From Mesorhizobium sp. WSM4313 (GTDB taxonomy: Bacteria; Pseudomonadota; Alphaproteobacteria; Rhizobiales; Rhizobiaceae): a stretch of DNA of 64,000 nt. Both the position numbers and the translations under genes were made by a program. Position 1 is the first letter of the stretch. Each line of letters starts with the position of its first letter. The stretch is from the NCBI RefSeq assembly GCF_002294725.1, contig NZ_NSFT01000002.1, positions 496,001 through 560,000 on the forward strand, read 5' to 3'. The notes under the pieces were generated by a model. It was not told the origin of the DNA. It ran no database searches and worked only from the letters and a program-made list of their open reading frames with translations. Positions 1-9,934 of the stretch are shown one piece after another.

Positions 1-82
1 CATCACGCTGATCCTCACCGTGCTTTCCTTCAGCCAGTTCGGCGAAGCGCTGAAGGCGCGCTTCGATCCGGTGCTGCGATGA
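1..82 (+). CDS. C-terminal end of an ABC transporter permease (DppC/OppC type), truncated by the window edge
   Basis: Only the last 26 codons are visible, in the frame that begins at base 2 and stops with TGA at 80-82. The tail ends in [13 protein letters not shown], which resembles the typical C-terminus of DppC/OppC-family inner-membrane permeases (G-x-x-L-R-D-x-x-D-P-x-L-R). The stop overlaps the start of the next gene in an ATGA arrangement, which implies translational coupling to the two ATPase genes that follow. The family call rests on this short tail plus context, so it is tentative. Confidence 0.6.
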   Translation, partial: ITLILTVLSFSQFGEALKARFDPVLR

Positions 83-957
83 GCGCGTGCCTGGAAATCC
101 GCGGTTTGAGCGCCGTGCTGCCCAACGGCCAGCGCGTGCTGCGCTCGGTGTCGCTCGCCGTCCAGCCGGGCGAGGTGCGCGCGCTTGTCGGCGAAAGTGG
201 CGCCGGCAAGACGATGATCGGCAAGGCGGTGCTCGGCGTGCTGCCGAAGAGCGTGCGCATCGTCGAAGGCGAGATGCTGATCGAGGGCGAGGACCTCGGC
301 CGCCTCGATGCCAAGGCGCGGCGGACCCTGATCGGCGCGCGCACGGCGCTAATCCCGCAGGATCCGCTCACCGCGCTCAACCCGTCGCGCCGCATCGGCC
401 CGCAAATGACCGACCGGCTGGTGCGCATCCTTGGCTGGAGCACAGAGAGGGCCGACAAGCGCATCCGGCAGCTGCTCGACGAGGTGCAGATCCGCGATCC
501 CGAGCGCGTGCTGAAAAGCTATCCGCATGAATTGTCCGGCGGCATGCGCCAACGTGTGCTGATCGCGGCGGCGTTCGCGGCGGAGCCCCGATTGATTGTC
601 GCGGACGAGCCGACGACGGCGCTGGATGTAACGGTGCAAAAACAGATCCTGCGGCTCATCGCGCAACTGCAGCGCGATCATGGCACGGCGATCCTGTTCG
701 TCACCCACGACCTCGGCGTGGTTGCCAAGATAAGCCAGAAAGTGTCGGTGCTCTATGCCGGCAAAGTGGTCGAGGAAGCCGAAACCGAGGCGCTGTTTGC
801 GGCACCGCAGCACCCCTATACGCGCGCGCTGATGGCGGCGACACCGCGCTACACCGACCCATACGCCTCGCTGAAGCCGGTGGACGAAAGCGTGCTTGCC
901 GGTTTGGCCGTGGAGATCGCCGCCGCCGACCAGGCCTGGAGGCCCGGCCATGGCTGA
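79..957 (+). CDS. Peptide/nickel ABC transporter ATP-binding protein (DppD/OppD type)
   Basis: This is a 292-residue cytoplasmic ATPase that would power a Dpp/Opp-type importer of peptides or similar solutes. Visible motifs are Walker A GESGAGKT (about residues 38-45), the ABC signature LSGGMRQR (about 152), Walker B ending in ADEPTTALD, and the switch histidine in VTHDLG. The C-terminal [13 protein letters not shown] is the DppD/OppD tail motif. It starts at the ATG inside the upstream permease stop (ATGA) and overlaps the next ATPase gene by 8 bases, so the three form one operon with the rest to the left of the window. The substrate cannot be read from the ATPase. Confidence 0.92.
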   Translation: MSACLEIRGLSAVLPNGQRVLRSVSLAVQPGEVRALVGESGAGKTMIGKAVLGVLPKSVRIVEGEMLIEGEDLGRLDAKARRTLIGARTALIPQDPLTALNPSRRIGPQMTDRLVRILGWSTERADKRIRQLLDEVQIRDPERVLKSYPHELSGGMRQRVLIAAAFAAEPRLIVADEPTTALDVTVQKQILRLIAQLQRDHGTAILFVTHDLGVVAKISQKVSVLYAGKVVEEAETEALFAAPQHPYTRALMAATPRYTDPYASLKPVDESVLAGLAVEIAAADQAWRPGHG

Positions 958-1774
958 GTCGCTATTTTCCGTGCGCGGGCTGAGGGTGGCGCTGCCCGAC
1001 ATGACGCGCAAGCCGCTGATCGGCCGCGCGCCGCTGGCCGAGATTCTCAACGGACTGGACTTCGACCTGCCAAAGGGATCTGTCACCGGCATTGTCGGCG
1101 AATCCGGCTCCGGCAAGTCGACGCTCGGCCGCGCGCTGGTAAGGCTGATCGAGCCGAGTGCCGGCAGCATCAGCTTCGAGGGGCGCGACATCAGCCGTCT
1201 TTCGGAAGCGGAGCTGAGACCGCTGCGCCGCGACCTGCAGATGATCTTTCAGGATCCGATGTCTTCGCTCAACCCGCGCCACACGATCTTCAACATCATC
1301 GCCGCACCCTTGCGGCAGAACGGCCTTGGCGACCGGCTGAAGGAACGCGTCGCGGAAGCGCTGCAGCGCGTCGGCCTGCCGCAGAGTTTTGCCAGCCGCT
1401 ACCGCCACGAATTGTCGGGCGGCCAGCGGCAGCGTGTCGGTATCGCACGAGCGCTCGCGCTGTCGCCGAAATTCGTGCTGGCCGACGAGATCGTCTCCGG
1501 CCTCGACGTCTCGACGCAGGCGCAGATCCTGACGCTGCTGGAAAAGCTGGCGGCCGAGATGGGGCTGACGGTGGCCTTCATCAGCCACGATTTGTCGGTG
1601 ATCCGGCGGCTTTGCCAGCAGGTCATCGTGATGCGCGAAGGCAGGATCGTCGAGGCTAGCGCCACGGACGCGCTGTTCGAGAACCCGAAGGAGACTTACA
1701 CGCGCGACCTGCTCGCCGCCATTCCGCTGCCGGAAATCGACCCGGACTGGCTGCGGCCCAAGGCGTCGGCATGA
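950..1774 (+). CDS. Peptide/nickel ABC transporter ATP-binding protein (DppF/OppF type)
   Basis: This is the second ATPase subunit of the same importer, 274 residues. It has Walker A GESGSGKST (about 50-58), the Q-loop in QMIFQDPMSSLNPR, signature [15 protein letters not shown], and Walker B followed by DEIVSGLDVS. It also has the C-terminal YTRDLLAAIP motif of the OppF group. I chose the ATG at 950 because the protein then begins at the usual family position; an in-frame start further upstream would add residues with no homologous look and extend the overlap with the previous gene. The operon appears to end here, since the next start is about 80 bases downstream with its own ribosome binding site. 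Confidence 0.92.
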   Translation: MAESLFSVRGLRVALPDMTRKPLIGRAPLAEILNGLDFDLPKGSVTGIVGESGSGKSTLGRALVRLIEPSAGSISFEGRDISRLSEAELRPLRRDLQMIFQDPMSSLNPRHTIFNIIAAPLRQNGLGDRLKERVAEALQRVGLPQSFASRYRHELSGGQRQRVGIARALALSPKFVLADEIVSGLDVSTQAQILTLLEKLAAEMGLTVAFISHDLSVIRRLCQQVIVMREGRIVEASATDALFENPKETYTRDLLAAIPLPEIDPDWLRPKASA

Positions 1775-1852
1775 CGTGAGTTTTGATCCGCACGCCGACC
1801 AGCGGGCCTCGGATGTGCGCAAGGACAAGTCAGCCCGCCAACGGAGGGTGAC

Positions 1853-2452
1853 ATGAAATACGCAATCCAGGCAGCGGCCTTCGCGGGCTCTTTGTTCGGC
1901 GCAATAGGAGCAGCTTCCGCGGATTCGATCCCCGGCATGCGCGGGCACGACCACACCGGCATCACCGTGCCCGACATGAAGCAGGCCGTCGACTTCTTCA
2001 CCAATGTCGTCGGCTGCAAGAAGGCGATGTCCTTCGGGCCGTTCGCGGACGACAAGGGCACCTTCATGCAGGATCTGCTTGGCGTCGATCCGAAGGCAGT
2101 GATCGAGGAGATCACCTTGGTGCGCTGCGGCTATGGATCGAACATCGAACTGTTCAAATACACGGCGCCCGACCAGAAGGATTTGACGCCGAAGAACAGC
2201 GATATCGGCGGCTTCCACATCGCCCTCTATGTCGACGACGTCGCCGCCGCGAAAACCTATCTCGAGGCCAAGGGCGTGAAGACCCGGATGGGACCGCTGC
2301 CGGTGAAGGAAGGGCCGGCTGCAGGCCAGACCATCCTCTATTTCCAGGCGCCCTGGGGTCTGCAGCTGGAGGCGATCAGCTACCCCGAAGGCATGGCGTA
2401 TGAAAAGGACGCCGAGACGGTGCTGTGGAGCCCGAAGAATCCGACCAAGTGA
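1853..2452 (+). CDS. VOC-fold (glyoxalase/bleomycin resistance/dioxygenase superfamily) protein with signal peptide
   Basis: This is a 199-residue protein. The first 23 or so residues look like a Sec signal peptide (MKY, then an alanine-rich hydrophobic stretch, cleavage near ASA-DS), so it is predicted to be exported. The rest has a VOC look: HDHTGITVPDMKQAVDFFTNVVG at the start of the first beta-alpha-beta module, then a second module with GGFHIALYVDDVAAAKTYLEAKG and a late ETIxYF-like strand. VOC proteins use paired modules to bind a metal and act on small molecules, but the reaction here is unknown. A strong GGAGGG site precedes the ATG. It lies between a peptide transporter and an aromatic-CoA cluster; its link to either is only positional. 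Confidence 0.75.
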   Translation: MKYAIQAAAFAGSLFGAIGAASADSIPGMRGHDHTGITVPDMKQAVDFFTNVVGCKKAMSFGPFADDKGTFMQDLLGVDPKAVIEEITLVRCGYGSNIELFKYTAPDQKDLTPKNSDIGGFHIALYVDDVAAAKTYLEAKGVKTRMGPLPVKEGPAAGQTILYFQAPWGLQLEAISYPEGMAYEKDAETVLWSPKNPTK

Positions 2453-2487
2453 CGAACCAAACAGCCGGCGTCGATATTCAATTATAA

Positions 2488-2505
2488 AACTTTAAGCTTG
2501 AAATA
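2488..2505. promoter_or_regulatory. Palindromic operator candidate, copy A (upstream of the monooxygenase/reductase fusion)
   Basis: The sequence AACTTTAAGCTTGAAATA is an imperfect inverted repeat in an AT-rich pocket about 80 bases before the fusion gene. Over the 16-base core (2489-2504) it matches 13 bases of the site at 9863-9878 and 14 bases of the site at 10744-10759. The cluster it precedes encodes a MarR protein, a family that binds such AT-rich palindromes, so autoregulation is plausible. That assignment is inference. Confidence 0.55.
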
Positions 2506-2586
2506 ATGGCCGGCCAGCGCGATACTGACAATCGGGATCGCCGGCCTTTGCCGGCGAGTCCCGATGTGAAGAGGAGATCGCAAGAC

Positions 2587-4881
2587 ATGAAGGTTGCGGT
2601 TCTCGGCGGCGGACCAGCCGGCCTCTACTTTGCCATCTCGCTCAAGCTGCGCGATGCCGCGCATGAGGTGACGGTCTATGAGCGCAACCGCGCCGACGAC
2701 ACATTCGGATGGGGCGTGGTTTTGTCGGCGGAGACGCTGGAGAACCTGACCAGGAACGACCCGGTCAGCGCCGTCTGGATCAAGAAGCATTTCGCCTATT
2801 GGGACGACATCGCCGTCATCCATGACGGCGTGCGCACGGTTTCTTCCGGCCATGGCTTCTGCGGCATCGGCCGCAAGCGGCTCCTGATCCTCTTGCAGCG
2901 GCGTGCCCGCGAGCTCGGCATCAAGATGATGTTCGAGACCGATGTTTCCGACCCGAAACCCTTTATGGAAACGCATGACCTGGTGGTCGCCGCCGACGGG
3001 TTGAACTCTAAATCCCGCGCCACGTTCGCCGACGTCTTCAAGCCGGACATCGACACCCGCAAATGCAAGTTCGTGTGGCTCGGCACCACGCAGAAATTCG
3101 ACGACGCCTTCACCTTCATCTTCGAGAAGACCGAGCATGGCTGGGTGTGGGCGCATGCCTACCAGTTCGACAGCGAGACCGCGACCTTCATCGTCGAATG
3201 CAGCGAAGCGACCTGGGCTGCGTTCGGCTTCGGCCAGATGACGCAGCAGGAATCGATCGCGGTCTGCGAACGCATTTTTGCAAAGCATCTCGGCGGCCAC
3301 CCGCTGATGACCAACGCCAACCACATTCGAGGTTCGGCGTGGATCAACTTCCCGCGGGTGCTGTGCGAGCGCTGGTCGTACAAGAACCTGGCGCTTATGG
3401 GGGATGCGGCGGCTTCAGCGCATTTCTCCATCGGCTCTGGCACCAAGCTGGCGCTGGAGAGCGCGGTGGCGCTCGCCGACTATGTCGAGTCCGAGCCGGA
3501 CCTCGATGCGGCCTTCCGCAAATATGAGGATGCGCGGCGCACCGAGGTGCTGAAGCTGCAATCGGCGGCGCGCAATTCGTTGGAATGGTTCGAAGAAGTC
3601 GAACGATATCTCGGTTTAGATCCAGTTCAATTCAACTATTCGCTGCTCACCCGCTCGCAGCGCATCAGCCACGAGAACCTTCGGCTGCGCGATGCCGAAT
3701 GGCTGGCGGGCGCCGAAGAATGGTTCCAGCGCAAGGCCGGCGCCGGCGGCAACAGCTTACGCCGCGCGCCGATGTTCGCGCCGTTCAAGCTGCGCGACAT
3801 GACGCTCAGCAACCGCATCGTCGTCTCGCCGATGGCGCAGTACAAGGCGGTCGACGGCTGCCCGACCGATTGGCATTTTTCGCATTATGCCGAGCGCGCC
3901 AAGGGCGGCGCCGGCCTGCTCTATATCGAGATGACCTGCGTCAGCCCGGAAGGGCGCATCACGCCCGGATGCCCTGGCTTCTACAGACCGGAGCATGAGG
4001 TCGCCTGGAAGCGGCTGGTCGATTTCGTCCATGCCGAGACCGAAGCAAAGATCTGCGCCCAGATCGGCCATTCCGGCGCCAAGGGCTCGACCCGGGTGGG
4101 CTGGGAAGGAAACGACGTGCCACTGCCGGACGGCAACTGGCCGGTGATGGCGCCTTCGGCCGTGCCATGGTCGCCGAAAAACCAGGTGCCGAAGGCGATG
4201 GACCGCGCCGACATGGATGTGGTTCGCGACCAGTTCGTCGCCTCGGCCGAGATGGCCGCGCGCTGCGGCTTCGACATGCTGGAGATCCATGCCGCGCATG
4301 GCTACCTGCTCTCCGCCTTCATCACGCCGCTGACCAATCGCCGCACTGACGACTATGGCGGCTCGCTGGAAAACCGCATGCGCTATCCGCTGGAAGTCTT
4401 CCATGCGGTGCGCGCCGTGTGGCCGGCTGAAAAGCCGATCTCGATGCGCATCTCGGCCAATGACTGGGTGGGCATCGAAGGCGTCACGCCTTCGGATGCG
4501 GTCGAGATTGCCAGACTTCTGCACGGAGCGGGCGTCGACCTTTGCGACGTGTCGGCCGGGCAAACCACCATCGCCGCCAAGCCGGTCTATGGCCGCATGT
4601 TCCAGACGCCGTTCTCCGACCGCATCCGCAACGAGGTCGGCATGGCGACGATGGCGGTCGGAAACATCTATGAGCCCGACCACGCCAACTCGATCCTGAT
4701 GGCCGGGCGCGCCGACCTGGTGGCGCTGGCAAGGCCGCATCTTGCCGATCCCTACTGGACGCTGCACGCGGCGGTGACGCTCGGCGACCGCGGCGTCAAA
4801 TGGCCCGATCCCTATCTGCCGGGACGCGACCAGATCTACCGGCTGGCCGAGCGCGAAGCGGCTGCGGGGCTCAAAGTATGA
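2587..4881 (+). CDS. Bifunctional aryl-CoA monooxygenase/reductase (salicylyl-CoA 5-hydroxylase or 2-aminobenzoyl-CoA monooxygenase/reductase type)
   Basis: This is a 764-residue fusion of two flavoenzymes. Residues about 1-390 form an FAD-dependent aromatic hydroxylase, with GGGPAG at 7-12 and the second FAD motif GDAAAS near 272. Residues from about 395 form an Old Yellow Enzyme-like FMN reductase ([19 protein letters not shown], then [19 protein letters not shown] near 568). This architecture is known from 2-aminobenzoyl-CoA monooxygenase/reductase and from proteins annotated as salicylyl-CoA 5-hydroxylase, which hydroxylate and partly dearomatise a CoA thioester. The start at 2587 follows GAGGAGATCGC and places the FAD motif at the very N-terminus. 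It is followed by SDR, MarR, hydratase, dehydrogenase and RidA genes, all overlapping or close, so it heads a catabolic operon. Which aryl-CoA is used cannot be settled here. Confidence 0.85.
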   Translation: MKVAVLGGGPAGLYFAISLKLRDAAHEVTVYERNRADDTFGWGVVLSAETLENLTRNDPVSAVWIKKHFAYWDDIAVIHDGVRTVSSGHGFCGIGRKRLLILLQRRARELGIKMMFETDVSDPKPFMETHDLVVAADGLNSKSRATFADVFKPDIDTRKCKFVWLGTTQKFDDAFTFIFEKTEHGWVWAHAYQFDSETATFIVECSEATWAAFGFGQMTQQESIAVCERIFAKHLGGHPLMTNANHIRGSAWINFPRVLCERWSYKNLALMGDAAASAHFSIGSGTKLALESAVALADYVESEPDLDAAFRKYEDARRTEVLKLQSAARNSLEWFEEVERYLGLDPVQFNYSLLTRSQRISHENLRLRDAEWLAGAEEWFQRKAGAGGNSLRRAPMFAPFKLRDMTLSNRIVVSPMAQYKAVDGCPTDWHFSHYAERAKGGAGLLYIEMTCVSPEGRITPGCPGFYRPEHEVAWKRLVDFVHAETEAKICAQIGHSGAKGSTRVGWEGNDVPLPDGNWPVMAPSAVPWSPKNQVPKAMDRADMDVVRDQFVASAEMAARCGFDMLEIHAAHGYLLSAFITPLTNRRTDDYGGSLENRMRYPLEVFHAVRAVWPAEKPISMRISANDWVGIEGVTPSDAVEIARLLHGAGVDLCDVSAGQTTIAAKPVYGRMFQTPFSDRIRNEVGMATMAVGNIYEPDHANSILMAGRADLVALARPHLADPYWTLHAAVTLGDRGVKWPDPYLPGRDQIYRLAEREAAAGLKV

Positions 4882-5651
4882 GCGCCGTGCGCGAAATTGC
4901 CGGCAAGCACGCGCTGGTCACCGGCGGCGGCTCCGGCGTCGGCAAAGCCATTGCGCAAGCACTGGCGGCAGAAGGTGTGGCCGTCACCATATGCGGGCGG
5001 CGCGAAGCGACGCTGGCTGAGGTTACAAAGGAAAACGACCGCATCTTTGCCGTCACCGCCGATGTCACGAACGAGGCCGCCATGGCTGACGTGTACCAGA
5101 AGGCGGAAACCGCACGCGGACCCTTCGACATCGTCGTGGCCAACGCCGGCATGGCGGGCAGCGTGGCGGCGCACAAGACCGCGCTGGCCGACTGGCAGCG
5201 CACGCTCGACGTCAATCTCACCGGCGCGTTCCTGACCGTGAAGCCGGCGCTCGCCGGAATGCTCGCGCGAAAGACAGGCCGGATCATTTTCATTGCCTCG
5301 ACCGCAGGCCTCAAGGGTTATGCCTATGTCGCACCTTACGTCGCGGCCAAGCACGGCGTTGTCGGCCTGATGCGGGCCTTGGCTGCCGAGACCGCCAAAT
5401 CCGGTGTCACCGTGAATGCTGTGTGCCCGGGCTTCGTCGAAACCGAGATGCTAGAGGAGTCCGTCCAGCGCATCGTCGAGAAGACTGGACGTTCCACCGA
5501 CGAGGCGCGCGCGAGCCTTGCGGCGACGAACCCGCAGGGGCGTTTCATCCAGCCGGAAGAAGTCGCGGCGGCGGTGCTTTGGCTGTGCAGCGACGCCGCG
5601 CGGTCGATCACCGGGCAGGCCATTTCGATCTCGGGGGGCGAGACATGGTAG
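4878..5651 (+). CDS. Short-chain dehydrogenase/reductase (probable 3-hydroxyacyl-CoA dehydrogenase step)
   Basis: This is a 257-residue classical SDR. It has the cofactor-binding motif TGGGSGVG near residues 15-22, NAG near 90, and the catalytic triad Ser141, Tyr154 and Lys158 (Y-x3-K in YVAAK). The C-terminal SISGGETW is typical of the FabG-like group. The start overlaps the stop of the fusion gene as ATGA. In this operon it would suit oxidation of a ring or chain hydroxyl in the CoA-bound intermediate, with NAD(P)+. The exact substrate is inference from context. Confidence 0.85.
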   Translation: MSAVREIAGKHALVTGGGSGVGKAIAQALAAEGVAVTICGRREATLAEVTKENDRIFAVTADVTNEAAMADVYQKAETARGPFDIVVANAGMAGSVAAHKTALADWQRTLDVNLTGAFLTVKPALAGMLARKTGRIIFIASTAGLKGYAYVAPYVAAKHGVVGLMRALAAETAKSGVTVNAVCPGFVETEMLEESVQRIVEKTGRSTDEARASLAATNPQGRFIQPEEVAAAVLWLCSDAARSITGQAISISGGETW

Positions 5652-6109
5652 CGGGACCGACTTCCGCCGGACCGGGCAAGGACAGGCTGCGGCTGTGGAT
5701 ACGCCTGCTGCGCGCCTCGCGCACCATCGAGGCGGAGCTGCGCGAGCGTTTGAAGAAGGAGTTCGACACCACGCTGCCGCGCTTCGACGTGATGGCGGCG
5801 CTCTACCGCTCGCCGGAAGGCATGCTGATGAGCGACCTGTCGCGCTTCCTGCTGGTGTCGAACGGCAATGTGACGGGCATCGTCGACCGGCTGGTGTCCG
5901 AAGGGCTGGTGATGCGGGCGCGCCGCAACGGCGACCGCCGCACCTCGATGGTGCGGCTGACCGAGCAAGGCTCGAAGTCTTTCGCCGCGATCGCCGCCGC
6001 GCATGAGAATTGGGTCGGCGAGCTGCTCGGCAATGTCAGCGAGGACGAGGCGCGGCAGCTGACCGGCATGTTGAAATCGTTCCGCAGCAATTGGGAGGGA
6101 CGCGAATGA
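5645..6109 (+). CDS. MarR-family transcriptional regulator
   Basis: This is a 154-residue winged helix-turn-helix protein of normal MarR length. The recognisable core is [46 protein letters not shown], then the wing [15 protein letters not shown]. MarR proteins linked to aromatic-CoA pathways usually repress and are released by a CoA thioester or the free acid. The start overlaps the SDR stop by 7 bases and the stop overlaps the hydratase start (ATGA), so it is cotranscribed with the pathway it probably controls. The three related palindromes near 2.49, 9.87 and 10.75 kb are candidate binding sites (inference). Confidence 0.9.
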   Translation: MVAGPTSAGPGKDRLRLWIRLLRASRTIEAELRERLKKEFDTTLPRFDVMAALYRSPEGMLMSDLSRFLLVSNGNVTGIVDRLVSEGLVMRARRNGDRRTSMVRLTEQGSKSFAAIAAAHENWVGELLGNVSEDEARQLTGMLKSFRSNWEGRE

Positions 6110-6918
6110 GCGCCATGGCCAAGCTCAAGCCGAAGCACTTCCTCTGGCAGGTCGAAGGCAAGATCGCGAAGATCCGGCTCGACCGGCCAGAGCGCAAGAA
6201 CCCGTTGACCTTCGACAGCTATGCCGAGCTGCGCGACACGTTTCGCGAGCTCGTCTATGCCGGCGACGTCGATGCCGTGGTGTTCCTGCCCAATGGCGGC
6301 AATTTCTGCTCGGGCGGCGATGTCCACGACATCATCGGGCCGCTGGTCAAGATGGACATGAAGGCGCTGCTCGCCTTCACGCGCATGACCGGCGATTTCG
6401 TCAAGGCGATGCTCAACTGCGGCAAGCCGATCATCGCGGCCGTCGACGGCGTCGCGGTCGGCGCCGGCGCGATCATCGCCATGGCCTCCGATATCCGCAT
6501 CGCCACGCCGGAGGCAAAGACCGCCTTCCTGTTTACGCGCGTCGGCCTCGCCGGCTGCGACATGGGCGCCTGCGCGATCCTGCCGCGCATCATCGGCCAG
6601 GGCCGCGCCGCCGAACTGCTCTACACCGGCCGCACCATGAGCGCCGCCGAAGGCGAGCGCTGGGGGTTCTACAACCGGCTGGTCGAGCCCTCGGCGCTGG
6701 AGGACGACGCGCTCGACATGGCGGCGCGCATCGTCTCCGGCCCGACCTTCGCGCATGGCATCACCAAGACGCAGCTCAACCAGGAATGGTCGATGGGCCT
6801 CGAGCAAGCGATCGAGGCGGAAGCGCAGGCGCAGGCGATCTGCATGCAGACCGGCGATTTCGAGCGGGCGTACAAGGCGTTCGCCGCGAAGGAAAAGCCG
6901 GTGTTCGAGGGGAGTTGA
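6106..6918 (+). CDS. Enoyl-CoA hydratase/isomerase family protein
   Basis: This is a 270-residue crotonase-fold protein. [13 protein letters not shown] near residue 25 and [13 protein letters not shown] near 65 carry the CoA-binding and oxyanion-hole elements. [23 protein letters not shown] forms the second half of the active-site pocket. It would hydrate or isomerise an alicyclic enoyl-CoA made from the aromatic substrate. Translation is coupled to the MarR gene by an ATGA overlap. A palindromic intergenic repeat lies immediately downstream and separates it from the acyl-CoA dehydrogenase. Confidence 0.9.
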   Translation: MSAMAKLKPKHFLWQVEGKIAKIRLDRPERKNPLTFDSYAELRDTFRELVYAGDVDAVVFLPNGGNFCSGGDVHDIIGPLVKMDMKALLAFTRMTGDFVKAMLNCGKPIIAAVDGVAVGAGAIIAMASDIRIATPEAKTAFLFTRVGLAGCDMGACAILPRIIGQGRAAELLYTGRTMSAAEGERWGFYNRLVEPSALEDDALDMAARIVSGPTFAHGITKTQLNQEWSMGLEQAIEAEAQAQAICMQTGDFERAYKAFAAKEKPVFEGS

Positions 6919-6952
6919 GGATGGGTGTGTTCTTGGAGAGGTTGGCGGGACA

Positions 6953-7113
6953 GCGCCCCCCTCTGGCCTGCCGGCCATCTCCCCCTCTAGGGGGGAGATC
7001 GGATGTCGCCCTCGCTTTCGCCAACCACCAACGCCGCAGGATTGAGCGGGACGCCAAAACTGCCAATCTCCCCCCTAGAGGGGGAGATGTCCGGCAGGAC
7101 AGAGGGGGGCGCC
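6953..7113. repeat. Palindromic intergenic repeat, about 160 bp (copy 1)
   Basis: The element is bounded by GCGCCCCCCTCTGGCCTGCC on the left and its near-complement ending in AGAGGGGGGCGCC on the right. Internal CATCTCCCCCTCTAGGGGGGAGAT and its partner form nested palindromes. The whole unit recurs in the same orientation at 53367-53526, including the middle segment around GGATGTCGC. It sits inside an operon between two catabolic genes. Such GC-rich bipartite palindromes are typical mobile or REP-like intergenic units of rhizobia. Confidence 0.85.
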
Positions 7114-7149
7114 GTAGAGCGCAACGCCCTAAGCACTGCGGAGGTGCAA

Positions 7150-8298
<1,149 letters not shown>

Positions 8299-8327
8299 TA
8301 ACGAGTTTGAACCAGGGGGAACTGGAC

Positions 8328-8723
8328 ATGCACACCATCCTGCAGCCGGAAGGCTGGGCCAAACCGATCGGCTACGCCAATGGTGTGGCCGCGCATGGCC
8401 GGCTCGTCTTTATCGGCGGCCAGGTCGGATGGAATGCCGAATGCCGGTTCGAGACCGACGACTTCGTCGGCCAGGTGCGCCAGACGCTCGCCAACATCGT
8501 TGCCGTGCTCGCCGAAGCCGGCGGCGAGCCGCGGCACATCACCTCGATGACCTGGTACTTTACCGACAAGGCCGAATATGTCGGCAACCTCAAGGGCATC
8601 GGCGAGGCCTATCGCGACGTGATCGGCCGACACTTCCCGGCGATGGCGGCGATGCAAGTGGTGGCGCTGGTCGAGGACCGGGCCAAGGTTGAGATTCAGG
8701 CGACGGCTGTTATCCCCGAGTAG
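8328..8723 (+). CDS. RidA/YjgF/YER057c/UK114 family protein (probable enamine/imine deaminase)
   Basis: This is a 131-residue RidA-fold protein. Recognisable parts are YANGVAAHGRLVFIGGQVGWN, GQVRQTLANIVAVLAEAGG and MAAMQVVALVEDRAKVEIQATAVIPE. RidA proteins hydrolyse reactive enamines or imines to ketones and ammonia; I did not verify the conserved arginine of the active subfamily. The ATG at 8328 has a GGGGGA site seven bases upstream and is preferred over a GTG overlapping the dehydrogenase stop at 8295. A deaminase here fits a 2-aminobenzoyl-CoA route, whose ring-reduced intermediate is an enamine. It meets the next gene tail to tail with no spacer. Confidence 0.85.
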   Translation: MHTILQPEGWAKPIGYANGVAAHGRLVFIGGQVGWNAECRFETDDFVGQVRQTLANIVAVLAEAGGEPRHITSMTWYFTDKAEYVGNLKGIGEAYRDVIGRHFPAMAAMQVVALVEDRAKVEIQATAVIPE

Positions 8724-9815
8724 TTACTCGCGAAGCCCGGCCTGCCGCAGCAGCGGCAGAACATGGTCGCAGAAATAGGGCAGTTCCTGGGTGTAGTTGA
8801 CGAAGGACAACGCGATGCCCTGATAACCATGCCCGGCGATGGCGACCATATCGGCGGCAATCTTTTCAGGGGTTCCGATCAAAGGATAAGTGCCGGCGCC
8901 GCCGGCAAAGCGCTGCCGATAGAGATCATAGGCGTGCGGATCGTGCGACTGGGAGAATTCCTTCTTGCCGGCCATATGGGCGTCGACGGCTTCGTGGTCG
9001 GCCATCGTGACGGCGTAGCGCGTGTAGTAGGCCTGCGCCTCTTCCACCGTCGGCCGGCAGACGACATGCGCAACCGTATATACGCCGACATCGCGGCCCG
9101 CCTTGTCGGCGCGCTCACCGATCTCGGCGACATGCTTGCCGGCATCGTTCATCTCGGAAAAGGTCGTGAACAGATAGTCGCATCTGGCAGCGGCGAAATC
9201 CCGGCCCGGGCCGCCGAAAGCGGCATTCATCGTCACCGGACGCGGAACCTGAAGACTGGCCGGCCGGCTCACCGCCTCCTTGAGCCGATAATAAGCGCCT
9301 TCGTAGTCGAGAGGCTCGCTCGATGCATAGAGCCGCTCGAGGATTTCAATCCATTCCGCCGCCTGGTCATAGCCCTTCTCGACCAACGGCGTGCCGAACA
9401 TTCCGAATTCCTTCGGGTTCCAGCCGCAAACGATGTTGAGCCCGGCGCGGCCCTGGCTGATGTGGTCGACCGTCGCCAGCGCCTTGGCGGCGTAGAGTGG
9501 ATGCACCAGCGGCACATGCACCGTCATGAACAGGCCGATCTGCTCGGTCACGGCCGCGAGCGCCGCCGCCCAGGTGAAGGTCTCGAAGGAGAATTCGCGG
9601 ACCTTGTTGCGGCCGCCGAAACCGCGCCAGCGCGCGATCGGCAACATGAATTCGAGGCCGGCGCGGTCGGCTATCTGCGCCGCCGTCAGATTATCCTGCC
9701 AGCTCGCGGTCCAGCGTTCCGGCACGTCGGTGATGGCAAGCCCGCCATCGGCATTGGTCGAGAAGACGCCGAGCTTCAGTCTGTTCGGGCCGTGCAGGGG
9801 ATGGGCTTTGATCAT
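8724..9815 (-). CDS. LLM-class flavin-dependent monooxygenase (RutA-like group)
   Basis: This is a 363-residue luciferase-like FMN monooxygenase. The N-terminus LKLGVFSTNADGG, the RWRGFGG element, the block TVDHISQGRAGLNIVCGWNPKEFGMFG and the late IGTPEKIAADMVAIA resemble RutA and related heterocycle or sulfone monooxygenases. It would use FMNH2 from a separate reductase and O2. The start at 9815 gives the family length; the frame stays open further upstream but that part has no homologous look. It is divergent from the aldolase gene, with a perfect palindrome between them, and converges on RidA at its 3' end. The substrate is unknown. Confidence 0.82.
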   Translation of the reverse strand: MIKAHPLHGPNRLKLGVFSTNADGGLAITDVPERWTASWQDNLTAAQIADRAGLEFMLPIARWRGFGGRNKVREFSFETFTWAAALAAVTEQIGLFMTVHVPLVHPLYAAKALATVDHISQGRAGLNIVCGWNPKEFGMFGTPLVEKGYDQAAEWIEILERLYASSEPLDYEGAYYRLKEAVSRPASLQVPRPVTMNAAFGGPGRDFAAARCDYLFTTFSEMNDAGKHVAEIGERADKAGRDVGVYTVAHVVCRPTVEEAQAYYTRYAVTMADHEAVDAHMAGKKEFSQSHDPHAYDLYRQRFAGGAGTYPLIGTPEKIAADMVAIAGHGYQGIALSFVNYTQELPYFCDHVLPLLRQAGLRE

Positions 9816-9861
9816 CTTGGCAACTCGCGGCGGGACGCCACACGCTAGGCCGGCGTGAAAA

Positions 9862-9879
9862 TATTTCAAGCCTGAAATA
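9862..9879. promoter_or_regulatory. Palindromic operator candidate, copy B (between divergent monooxygenase and aldolase genes)
   Basis: TATTTCA-AGCC-TGAAATA is a perfect 7-base inverted repeat with a 4-base spacer. It lies 47 bases upstream of the minus-strand monooxygenase start and 56 bases upstream of the aldolase start, so one bound regulator could govern both. The core matches 13 of 16 bases of copy A at 2489-2504. The identity of the regulator is inferred, not shown. Confidence 0.65.
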
Positions 9880-9934
9880 GCTTCGCCTCGCCGCCATTTG
9901 CGGGTATGCATTGGGCAACTCAGAAGGGGATGGC

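Noticed and set aside
6953-7113. CRISPR-like or direct-repeat array
   Set aside because: The element has only two distant copies in the window and no evenly spaced repeats or spacers.
8328-9815. Possible Rut-type pyrimidine degradation operon, since RidA (RutC-like) lies next to a RutA-like gene
   Set aside because: The two genes converge and no RutB, RutD, RutF or RutG gene is present. RidA follows the acyl-CoA genes on its own strand.
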